In this document: one piece after another, positions 36,697-48,008 of the stretch
Layout of the letters: the number at the start of each line of letters is the position of its first letter
How positions within the stretch are numbered: position 1 is the first letter of the stretch
NCBI GenBank assembly: GCA_018398765.1
Contig: JAHBMJ010000443.1
Span: 25,001-89,000 of the forward strand
From: Chromera velia
Taxonomy: Eukaryota > Sar > Chromeraceae
Direction: 5' to 3'
Length of the DNA: 64,000 bases
The notes under the pieces: model-generated
What the model saw: only the letters and a program-made list of their open reading frames with translations
The model's database searches: none
Told to the model about the DNA's origin: nothing
Position numbers and translations under genes: made by a program

Positions 36697-39600
36697 ATGA
36701 ATGTCATGATGCGTGCCCTGTTTTCGTTTCTTTTGGTGACCACTGTCGCTGGTTCTAAGCGAACCCGTGGTCAAAAGAGACTTCCTGAGACTGGAGGGGC
36801 TTCCGCTACCTATGCTCCCCATGGAGGCCCCTCTCATTCCTTTGCCCCTCCCAGAGACTCTCTTCGACCTTCCATTGCCATCGATGAGAGTGGGAGTGAG
36901 GAAATCGTCCCATTTGAAGTCGACAGACTCATCTCTGCCCGTGCTGAACCCAATGGTAAGTCTGCTTTTGCTGGACTGACATCTCTCAGTCTTAGTTGCT
37001 GCGGATTTGCCATCCCTTCTCCTCTCTTCCTTGCAGGTCTCTCCGGGTGGTCTGCCAAGGTGATCCTCACAGGCAGCGGCTTCGATGGAGCCACCTTTCT
37101 TGCAATTAAGAATGGAGGCGAGAGCGCATGCCTCTCTGCCCCCGATGAAGACCTCGTCCTCGGTCAGTGAGGGGGAATTCTCTGAAAGCGACTGCTGCTG
37201 TCCCTTTTTTTCTCCATGTCCTATCCCTTTCTTGTTTCACCCCTTCTACCCTGATGGCTTCACTCCCTGCCCCTCTGGTTACTGTCTCTGTTTGCGGTTG
37301 AGTGCTCCTGAGTTGACCCTCCCTCTTTCGCTGCCCCTTCTGCCCACAGAGACTTATTCTTGTGCTCTCATCTCTCGTCTTTTCTGCCTGCAGGTGGAAC
37401 CGGTGAGGTGTCTACTTCCGGACGCCATGCGCCTCAGCAGATTGGTCAGTCACATAAGGCCTCTCATTGCCCTTCTTTGACTGTATCTGTGTCACTGGGT
37501 CCCCTTGTCATCCCAATGCTGCGCTGCAGAAGTGGTCAGTCCCTCTGTTCCATTGTTGATGGAAGTTTCTACGCGGTGTGTGTTTGCAGTTTTCGGGTTT
37601 GAGAAGGAGTCAGACCGTGAGTGGCGTCACAGCCTCTCCCTCTGCCTCTACCCCTCGAGTGTTTCCGTCTCCCCCGAGAATTCCGAGGAGGCCCCAGAGG
37701 GCGTCTTCGTGGGGAATTTGAAGATTGGGGACGGTTGCACCCGAGATTCTGCTGGAGACTGCCAGCGTCCTGCAATCGTCTCGGACCTTTCCGATGGGGA
37801 GCTTCCCGAAGTAGATGTGCAGACCCGCTCTCTGGCTCTCCTTTTTCCCCGCAGAGACGCGGCCTTTTCAGTGTCCCTGTCCGGTCGTGGTTTCTCTGAT
37901 CGGAACATCATTGCACTGAAGCCTGCGGATGTGGGCTGCAGGGGGGGGTACAGGACTGAGTCTCTCATGTGGAAGACGGGGGCAGAGGCTACCCATGTTT
38001 CTGATGGACAGACAGAGGCAGAGGAGGACCCAGGTGTGTCACTGCAGCCTTCCGGGCCTGCTGCCAAGCGCAGTGCGCCTAGGCGCCGTCTGAAATCAGA
38101 CAACGCCCCCCAGCTGCGTAGACAGAACGCACAAGACCTCTCTTGGTTTGAGGCCGAGGATCAGGAGGACACCCCCACTACTGCTGAGGAGCCTGCTGAG
38201 ATGGTTGAGTGGCAGTTTGAGGAGGAGTTGTCCGGGGGTGTGGCTAGTGCGATGGGAGGGGAGAGTGCCTACCACGCGTGTCTCTACTCCAACGCCTTCG
38301 ACATCCGGCCGCAACACGTGGCCAATGTCATTTTTAAGCGTCAGTCTGCATGGCAGGGGGGCAGAGAAATCTGCTGGGGACATCAAGGACAATGAATGAG
38401 GGAGACCGAAAAATCAAAGCCAAAGAAAGAAAACTTGTGCGTTTCATGAGGGCGCTTGTGGACCTCCGCTGTCTACATTCTGATTTCGTTCAGCGATGAA
38501 GTTTTGTCTTCGTGCCTTCCTACCGAGCCTTTTCTCTTCTTATCACGCAAAGGGACATCTGCGTTTCCGTGTGCGTCCTCTCCTTCTGCTTTGTGTCTGA
38601 ATGCTTTGGAAGTTGTTCGATCTTCTGCTGGCACAGGGCTTGAGTAACTGCTTTTTGAATGGCTTTCTGGATCTGTTCTTAAGCATTGATGAGTGAGGGA
38701 ACCACCTGATTGGATTGGATTGGATGCGTGCAGCTCCTACGGCAGACTTCCTCCGTCTAGCGTTCCTTGCTTTCGTCGCCTTCCCTCTTGGTCTGCTCGC
38801 CATTTTCTCCCTCGCCTTCGCATGGTCAGTCCTCTTGCAGGGGGTTAGGGGGTCCTCCCAGTCCGGAGAGTAGAAAGGGGTTGTCGAGGCGATCCTCCTT
38901 TCTTTTGTTTTTCCGATCCGTTCTCACAGGATCTATTGGCGTATTTGTCTGTGACAGTCTGCGTGTCTGGGTGCGTCATGTGTTTACTTCCTTGACTGAG
39001 TGGATGAACCAACTGTTCCTAAGTGACTGATTCATCGGCTTACCTGGACTCGTTGGCTGACTGAGTGACCGATTGACTGTTTTTCTTTGCGTCTGGCTGA
39101 TTGTGTGACTGTCTGACTCTGCAGGAGCAGCCGGGGGTCTGTGAAGATTCCAGGCAGCTCCCTGGTGGCCTCTCAGTGCAAGAGCCGCCGGAAGAAGGGA
39201 AAGAGCGGCACTTCCAGTTCCTCCAAGAGCAGCAGGACGAGCGGAAGATCTGAGGGCAGAGGGTCTGCAGACAGGTGAGTCAAGTGAGAAATAAGTGCTT
39301 GTTTGTTGTCAGACTGTGGGGATGGAGGCGCAAGTGTGTGTTTTGTCGGACTTTGAAGAGAGAGCGGTGCCATGCGTGTTGATTTCGACTGCGTGTTCAG
39401 GAATGTTGTGGGTAGGTGGGTGCATGTGTTCCTGTTGTTGCAGTGTCTTTCTTTTTTTGTTGGTCGCCCTTCCAGTCTGTAAATTTTCTTCGGGGGCATC
39501 TCGTTGGAGGCGAATTAAGGTCGTTGAGCGACAGGGGAGAGAATGTCGGGGCAAGGAAGTTTGTTCGCGAGAGAGAGCATGGGAGGGAGGGAAGGAAGAG

Positions 39601-40295
39601 AGACAGGAAAGGAGGACCACCTCTTGGGAGGAATCTGTCGGCAGTGAGTGAGTGCGCTTCTTTCTTTCTGGTGTTGACAGACAGGACAAGTATGAGGACT
39701 GAGTGCATCTGGTGGATGAGGGGTGTAATCAGGCAGTGCGGTTCTTGACGCGGAACTTTCCTGTTGCTTTCCTCTCGTGCTGCTTTTCACTTTTCATTTC
39801 TTTTCCCTCCCTTTGCTTGTTTTCTGTCGGTATGTCTTCTTTCCTGTCTGCAGGAGTCTGCGGGCCTCTCACGGCGTTTCCTTCTCGGCCACCGCTGCCG
39901 AGTCTGCATTCGGACCCCAGTCCCTTGCACCTGCCCGTCCTGTTAGCTCTGCCGCAGCTGATGACCTCTTTTCTCCCCTGGAGGCCTCCAACGGGGGTGC
40001 TCAGTCGGGTGCTGTGCGCGGAATTCCCTCGGCACAGGAGAGGCTTCTGTCTATGCATGGGGGAAGAAGCAAGGGGTATGCACGTGGGGGGTTTGTGGGG
40101 ACAGTTGACCGTCTCCCTTCTGACATTCCCGCCTCCCGTGCCTCCACGCCCCTCTCCTTCCACCACCCCCATAGGACGCCCTCTGCTGGGGCCTCTTCGG
40201 GATCCGTTCCCGTCTCTTCCAGTAGCTCTGGTGGCAGGAGCTCCTCCGGGCGTCTCCCGTCTCTTGCAGAGTACGGGGGGAGCACCATGCTGTAA
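36697..40295 (+). CDS. Predicted type I membrane protein with two Ig-like/TIG-like modules
   Basis: Seven exons close in frame to 622 residues: 36697-36955, 37037-37162, 37394-37444, 37590-38339, 38734-38824, 39125-39274, 39854-40295 (TAA). The N terminus (MNVMMRALFSFLLVTTVAGS) looks like a cleavable signal peptide. Two diverged modules share a pattern: AKVILTGSGFDGATFLAIK (from exon 2) and FSVSLSGRGFSDRNIIALK (exon 4), each followed by a Cys, resembling IPT/TIG or other beta-sandwich repeats. Exon 5 encodes a strong transmembrane helix (about 400-425, FLRLAFLAFVAFPLGLLAIF). The tail of about 195 residues is Lys/Arg then Ser/Gly-rich. A cell-surface or secretory-pathway protein is likely; ligand and role are unknown. 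Four of six donors read GTCAGT. Divergent from the DFCP1-like gene. Confidence 0.8.
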
Positions 40296-41764
40296 GGATG
40301 CAGTGAAGTTAGAGGAGAGAGAGAAGAATAAAGGGAGCGAGGGGGGGTTGTTTTTTGAAGTCAGGGAGTGGTGGAGAGGAAGGGATTAGAAAAAAAGGAT
40401 CCCGCCCTCTATCGTTCTCACCCCCTTGCTTGCCTGATGTCTCTCATAGGTCTGGGTAGAGAGAAGAGAGGAAAGGCAGACAGAGAAAGAAGTCTTCTTC
40501 AGGTTCTCTCCCGCGAGTCTCGCGTTCTTCCTGACTGATAAGACAGTGGAGGGGGAGACAGACAGGAGACAGAAAGGGAAAGCAGATGAAATGCCGGGGT
40601 GTTATGACGAGATGCCGTAAAGCATAAAGAAGCAGTGACAAAAAGTTTGACCGATCGACAAATCAAGTGTAGAAAAGGAAACTCTGGAGGGAGAGGAGAC
40701 CATTTGAAAAGGCAAGCCGCACACCTTCCTTCTTGGTCGGGCTGGCTGGCTGGTTGGGGTGTTATCATCTTTGACTGTTCCTTCTTTCATTTCTTGGTCA
40801 ACCGGTGGAAGGGGGGAGGGGGAGTTGTCCTCTTTCTCTTCTCTCCGACCCGTGTGTGGCCGCCTTACCCTGCGGCACTTGGAGCCTTGGGGTGAGGGCG
40901 GGTGAGTGCATTGCGCCCTTCAGGGGAGCGGGGAGAGGGGGTGGGGTGGGGTGGGGTGAAAAGTTGGGGTCGGTGGGCGGGCGGGTGCTTGCTCTTTGTG
41001 TGTGAAGTTTGATTAGTGAATGTTGTGAGGGTTCGGGTTGGGGGGGGTAAGGGAAGTTTGATGAATTTTCGTTCTTTCGTGGCTGCTTTCTTTATTTCTA
41101 CCTTGTTGCTTTCTTTCTTGGAGTTTCCCCCTCCAATCTTCGTCTCCGTGAGTCCCCTACCCTCCTTACTGGAGTAAGGCAAGAAAATCGAGTGATCAGT
41201 CGTATTTTCCCCTCCATCTCCTTTCGTCGTCCGTTCATTCACTCACTCGTCAATCCATTCCACCACTTCCCCTCACCCACTAGGTGAAGTATTCTTTCAT
41301 TCCGACACCAAACCATCGTTCGCTGATTCTAAAAGTGGTAGTCAGGTGGGCGTGAGTGTCTAGTTGTCTGTCTGTTTCTTGTTGGATGACTGGGTCACTC
41401 AACTTTTTCATTCGATCGCGACGAAGTCTTCTGAAACCGAACGGACAATCGAAAATCTGCAGAAGCCTTTAAAAAAATTGCACCAGACTGAATGGGGTGA
41501 TATACCTTCAAACAGTCTGCAAGTCTTCTCGGTCTGCAGTGACTGATAATGGGATCAGAGCAAACGGTCGATACCTACATCGATATACATGCAAACACGA
41601 AGAAGGAAGCAAAGGCCTGACAGCCTGAGAAACGAGGGTAGGAAGGCGTGCCTAGACACTTAAAACTTGAAAGCCAATGAGTCTAGCGCTCACTGTAGGC
41701 TTAGCTAGCCAAAGAACAGTCTAGATAGCAATAGTCAGAGTTGGACTACGTTGAACATGCTTGT

Positions 41765-41830
41765 TTGATTGATTGATTGATTGATTGATATGTTCCACCC
41801 TAGGGCCTTCCCGTTATGTCTATCTGTCGC
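41765..41830. repeat. (GATT)n plus dispersed repeat copy
   Basis: Six GATT units followed within about 10 bases by a block at 41797-41828 (CTAGGGCCTTCCCGTTATGT). A near-identical block occurs inverted at 52294-52320, also close to an AATC/GATT run. Confidence 0.6.
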
Positions 41831-43105
41831 TGTGTTTAACCCAGTTTGACTTGAATTTTAAAGGAAAAAGTAGATTAAAATAGATTAAACCAGTACATTC
41901 GGAACAAGAAACAAGAGGTAGAGCGCCCATCCAACCGACTAACACTAACCTTGCGGTCTTGCACAAAAGAGATGGCAGACTCATGCAGTCTTACACAAAC
42001 GATCCATTCACCCAAAGATTCTAACATTTGCATGCAGACTGCATCCCAAGAAGAAGTGCAACATTCCACAGTGTCACGTCCTGGGGAAGAGAATCAGCAG
42101 CATCCTTGGATATATGAAGCGTTCCATTCGTACGTGTCTGAAGAGAACAGGCTTTCCGAAGTACCGTTTCACCACAAAGGGAGAAGCAAGCGTGGCCGCA
42201 CGTTTTGTCAGCAGACTGAGCAGAGAATGCATGCACGCGCAGGCGTGCACACGCAACAGCGTCGCACGAAAGGAAGGCCACTGAGAGAAACGAAATTTAT
42301 ATTAATATTATATCGAAAAAAGAAAAGCGTGCTTGAATCGTCTGCAATCATATTCAAGAGTCTCAGAAACTCAACCTGGCTGTGCGGTAGACAGGCAATT
42401 GTTCTGTCTGAAGCAAGAACACTGCATGACAAATTGACAACTTTGAATCTGTTTGTGAAGCAGTGAGAATTAAAAAGATGAGGGGTATGTAGAAGGCTAT
42501 ATGCATTGGCGTCTCTGGCTGTTTTGTCTTCAGACTAAGCCCGCTGTTAAGACAGCTACACCACAAGGCCGCCTCAAGGTCAAAAGGGAAAAATATAGAG
42601 TTCTCATATTCTTAGGCATGCGTGTAGTACAAAATTTCTGTAACAAGTCTGCAGGCCGCCTGAAGATCGGAAGTGATGGAGAGGAAGATATGCAGTCTAT
42701 ATAGCATGCGGTCAGATGACGGCGACATCACTGAATTTCGTTCTTTCCATTTCTTTATGTCTTCTCCCTCATGTCTCTCTTCTTTATCTCCTCCCTCGTT
42801 CTAACCCTCATTCTTCCGGCCGACAGGAATCTTTACTTTCGTTCTGTCATGCATCATGTCGGTCGTGCTTATTTCTATAGAAGTGTTTCTCTCCACATGG
42901 TCTGCATGAGGCACTGCAGAAGGGAGATCGAAGTTATGTATTTCGCTGAGTTCTCTTCTCCCATGCGTTTTTTTTTTTTTTTTCTTCCTGAACGATCCGT
43001 TGTCAAAGAAATTTATAAAAAAAGAAGGGAGAATATGTTACGGAGAGTGAAGAGAAAAGCATATGGACAGCGCTCTTATAAGAAGGGGGAATGTATTATG
43101 GACTC

Positions 43106-43170
43106 CCAAGTAGGCTGTAGTAGCAGGATATAACTTCCAAGTATGTCTTGCCTGCTAAAAGCCTACTTGG
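43106..43170. repeat. Short inverted repeat (hairpin)
   Basis: Left arm 43106-43127 (CCAAGTAGGCT, four extra bases, then AGCAGG) pairs with right arm 43151-43170 (CCTGCTAAAAGCCTACTTGG) around a loop of about 23 bases. Possibly a small foldback relic. Confidence 0.6.
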
Positions 43171-44103
43171 TATGATCTAGGGAGAAGAGAAATAAAAGTG
43201 AAAGGAAAGGAGAAAATAATTGAGGATGTAAGTAGATCTCAAGAAAAAGAAAATGACCTTGAAGTTTTAATGGAGATGTCCATACCTATTAAATAGAAAA
43301 GACTGTTGAATTCTATCATGGAAGAAAGAATGGAAGAAGGAATAGAAGAAGGAACGGCAGAGCAAATGGAAGAAAGAATGAAAGAAGAGTTAGAAGAGCC
43401 TCTTTCAGGGGCCTTGACGGGCCACGGTATATCCGAGCGGAAGAGCCTCTTCCAAAGGCCTCGTCAAAAACAAGGAAGAGGAAGAAAGAAAGAGAAGATG
43501 GAAGGAAAAAGAAGAAAAATAAAATGAAATAAATAGAGACCGACCAGAATAGAATACAGAAAACGGAAGAGGGAAAGGAAGAGGTTGTGGAAGGAATAGG
43601 GGTAAAATCAATACAGATGAAAGTAATTATGGAAGTCCTTATGGAAGAGCGAAAAGTGAAAGACTTGGATTTTTGGAAGAGCAAACGGAAGGAGATGTTG
43701 AAAATCAAATTTCATCTTGTCATTTCGTCGGACCCATCTCGGACAGAGGACTTCCGACATCCATTCTCCAGCCTTTGAGAAAACTCCTAAAAAGTGAACC
43801 TCAAGTGACTTTAGTCTCCTAGCTACCCTACCTTCAGCAAAACGCTGCTAGAGTTCTGGAGTCAGATAAGAAGTCCGCTACACTGGTACAGTAACTCTTT
43901 TACTGAAAACAATTGGAGGTTCTCGCTCTGATCAATCTCTGCAGACGTAAAGAAAGGAGGGAAGGAAGGCAGACCAGGGATATCAAATTTTGTTTTCTTC
44001 GCCTCTTACGATTGACGCAAGCAGTAACGATGAAGGGAGAAGACAGCCGAACTTGAAGAAATGATACAAAACGTTAGAGCAGGTAGCCTTGAGGGCATTT
44101 CTT

Positions 44104-46850
44104 TTATGTCCAGTTTTTTAATAAGTTTATTGATCTGTCAAGCCGATCAATCGATTTTTTTGCCGTTCTCTCTCTGACACTCCCTCCTTCTGACCTTGCA
44201 GTACTTCGACGAAGTTCTCTTTGAAGATGGACGGAAGGTTGAGGTTCTCCTATGTTCTCTTCATATTTCTTGCCAAGCTTCTCAGCGGTGAATTCACTCA
44301 AAGCGCTGCGGTCAGAAAGACGTCATACAGAAGAAGGACTGTTCAAAGCAAAGAATACACACAAGAAGATGAATGACAGTCACTGCACTCATCTTCTATC
44401 TCAGAACAGGAGAAGGACGAATTCTTTCAACAATCATGCAGAACGAGTGAATGACGTAAGTCTTTAAAAAAGCTTCAAGCCCTTAAAATTCAATGCATTG
44501 CCTCACTGCGGGGCAATTATTATTAATTGAGTCTGTAGTGAACCTACTGGATGCTGCATGCGCATGCAAACAGAGGCACCGATCGAGGGAAAAAGGCTGG
44601 GAGAGGGCTAATTAAAGCACAACTGGGGTGATGAAAAGGCATTGCGCGCTTGCAAGTCATAAGACACAGTAGACCCTGCAGGCTTGCTTACAATTTGCAA
44701 GCTCCCTCCTTCGAGAAACTTTTCACCAAGGCCACTGTGAGATTGCGCGCCACAATGGGTGCTTTTGCTGCTTTGCCCTCCCAGAGAGAAGTGAAGAGAA
44801 TCCTCAGATACTGTTGCTCTAAAGAGGGGTTAAGTGAGTAGAGGGCATCAGTGATCTTGGCATCGTCTCTCTGCAGAATTAAGTAAATAAAGAGATGGAA
44901 TATGACAAATGGCAGGAACATACGCACATGTATGGTATACAAAGAATAAAGAGCTGAAGGCAGTTTCATTGCACACACCATGGTAAGAATTTGAAACAGG
45001 AAGGTGAGGAGCGCAGGATATAAAAAAACGCCGGCTGTCTCCAGCATAATGAATACTACTAGATAGAGGGAGCAAGATTAGAGCTCGATAGCATATCTCA
45101 AAACAGAATAGGGACAAAGAAACTGAAAATTAAAGGCCGCTCATATGCCAACCTTTGAGTTCATCAGGCGTTCTGCAATCAGCTGGAACGTCTTGAGCTC
45201 AATGAAGGGGCTGAAAGACTCAGCCTGAGAGTTGTCAGAGATATAGCCATACGGCGAGACTGCAGGTCGCTGTAAATAGAACAAAGGGTGCAATAAAAAG
45301 AAGAATATGAGATTTGCATAAACAAATTTGAGAGGAAAGCTAAGCATATGATGCCGTACAGCAAGTGAGGACACAAAGGAGCGGTGTTTCTAGCTGCCCA
45401 CCTGGTACTGGTTGTTGTCTAGACGAGGTGCCCATCTCCTCCTGTACCAATCATTTTGTGCTCCTTGACGTGATCGTCTTTGCCCCCTCTCTTTGTCGAG
45501 TCTCTCCTGCTCAGTAAGCCACTTTTTGTTCTCCCACAACTATTGCTCCTTTCTGGCAGCCTCTTCTTTGTATTCTCTATATATGTCAGAGATCTTTGAG
45601 GGCCCCCCCACACCGTTTAGCTTGTGGCTCTCCCACCCAGCCTCATCTAAATTAATGACGTTCTGCAAAGAAGGTGAGAAAATGAAAAGCTAGGCCTGTT
45701 GTAATAAAGGCGTGCACTCTTTTGACCTTCATGTGCAATCAGCAACCGTCTAGAAGAAAAGAAAAGATCGAGCAGACGCAAAAAGAAAGCACGTATATGA
45801 GGATCAGAAAGAGAGAACATGGTCGGTCAACGATGGAGCAAAGAGAAGGCAAAAAACTTAGGCCATCAATTTCGATCGCAGTCAGATCCAAGTGTAGCCT
45901 CACACTTTGGCCGTCAAGCTGACAGACACGCTCCGTCTATGGTCTTCAGCCACTCACAAAAGGAAACATATGATCACTATGACAATGCATTTTAAATTGA
46001 GCGTCTATCAATTTGAACGCTGTGATGACGATAAATACACATTTAATCAACACGTATGCACCTGCATTAAGCAAGCAGCCCTCTTGGTGCAGGGCGGATG
46101 AGAGGGCCGTTTCCCTTCCTCCCTATCCTTACGCGCCTGAATGTACATGGCAAACCGGTTCAGAACACCATTCAGAATGTTTTTACATGTCTGCAGGCAT
46201 CCAGTGAAACACCGATGATATACTGATGGACATATGGAAGGGGGAGAGATTTAGGTGACTGTGATTTGAGAGAAAAAACTAGGCAAAATCTGATGTTCTT
46301 CCCGACTTCCAAATCAACCGTCTTTGCTTCAATATATTAACTAAAAGCCCATGCTTGCTCACCTGTTTTGAGCTCAAACGGAGTACCCGGCCAAGATCCG
46401 AAATGAAGTGGCAGATACATTCGAGCATATACTTGCTCTCCCCCTCTTTTGCTGCAAGCTGAAGCTTCTCGACGGACTCAAAGAGAAGACCAATAATCAT
46501 TTCAATGAGCCCAACTAGCAACACGCGTCATGGTATCAGAACAGCTGCGTAAACAAACAAATAAATGGAAATAGGAAGGAAGAGGAATAACAAAGGCATT
46601 TGAGGGCTGATGGAATCATTGTAGAATGAGCAACATCAATTAATTGGGCAAGAAACTGAAGGAGTGATCAAAAACACTTCTCTGACCGATTGACGATCAA
46701 AAAGCCCTGCATAGAGTGAATGGGACGACAATTAGAACCGTTTCCTGCTTTTTCAAAAAAGACTCGGAGCATGAAGAAGACTGAATACACCTAGGAATAC
46801 ACTTTCTTCCCCTCCTTTTCACTAATATTGTGTAGAATCTCAGCTCTGAC

Positions 46851-46888
<38 letters not shown>

Positions 46889-47975
46889 ACTGACTGACTG
46901 ACTGACTGACTGACTAACCGACCGACTAACTGACTGTCTGACTGTCTGACTGAATGACTGACTGATTTATTCACTGTCTGACTGACTGACTAACTCACTG
47001 ACTGACTGACTGTGTGACTGACTGACTGACTGTCTCACTGACTGACTGACTGACTGACTGACTGACTGACTGACGGACTGACTGACTGATTGACTGACTG
47101 ACTGACTCACTGACTTGATGACTGACTGACTGACTGACTGACTCGCTGACTAACTGACTTACTAACTCACTGACTGATTGACTGTTTGACTCACCAACTG
47201 ACTGACTGACTGGCTGGTTGGCTGGCTAGATGACTGACTGACTGACTGACTGACTAATTGACTGACCGATCGACCAACCGACCGACCGACCAACTTACTG
47301 ACTGACAGACTGACTGTTTGACTGACTGACTGACTGACTGACTGTTTGACTGACTGACTGACTGACTGACTGACTCAATGACTGACTGACTGACTGACTG
47401 ACTGACTGACTAACTGACGGACTGACTGACTGATTGCCTGCCTGCCTGCCTGACTGACTGACTGACTGTGTGACTATCAGCGACTGACTGACTGACTGAC
47501 TGACTGACTCTCTAACTGTCTGACTGTCTGACAGTCTGACTGTCTGTCTGTTTGTCTGTCTGACTGAGTGACTGATTGACTAACTGACTGACTGTCTGAC
47601 TGTCTGACTGACTGTCTCACTGACTGACTGATTGACTGACTGACTGTCTGACTGACTGACTGACTGACTGACGGACTGACTGACTGACTGACTGATTGAC
47701 TCACTAACTCAATGACTGACTGACTGACTGACTCGCTGACTGACTGACTTACTAACTCACTGATTGATTGACTGTCTAACTCATCGACTGACTGACTGAC
47801 TGACTGATTGGCTGGCTGGCTAGATGACTGATTGATTGACTGACTGACTAACTGACTGACCAATTGATCAACCGACCAACCGACCAACCGACTTACTGAC
47901 AGATGGACTGACTGTTTGACTGACTGACTGACTGTTAGTGACTGACTCAATGACTGACTGACTGACTGACTGACT

Positions 47976-48008
<33 letters not shown>

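Larger units (their letters stand above)
40296..44103. other. Gene-free stretch with low complexity and small repeats
   Basis: 40.3-41.3 kb is biased G- or T-rich sequence, probably including the 3' UTR of the upstream gene. A (GATT)n run with an adjacent dispersed repeat lies at 41765-41830. A purine-rich ORF at 43306-43527 (Glu/Lys/Met-rich) looks like GAA-rich low complexity, not a gene. A 20-bp hairpin is at 43106-43170. No supported gene. Confidence 0.45.

Noticed and set aside
37530-37534. Possible 5-nt microexon (AAGTG) between a CAG acceptor and a GTCAGT donor in the plus-strand membrane-protein gene.
   Set aside because: Including it breaks the frame of the large exon that starts at 37590; skipping it keeps the frame.
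41890-41970. tRNA-like pattern on the minus strand (TAGTCGGTTGGA and GTTCCGAAT).
   Set aside because: No acceptor stem or anticodon arm can be folded; at most a decayed SINE relic.
42515-42575. tRNA-like pattern on the minus strand (GGTGTAGCTGTCTTAACA).
   Set aside because: There is no B box or T arm at the expected distance.
43306-43527. Glu/Lys/Met-rich ORF of 73 codons.
   Set aside because: It is the reading of a GAA/GGAA-rich low-complexity tract with no domain or splice context.
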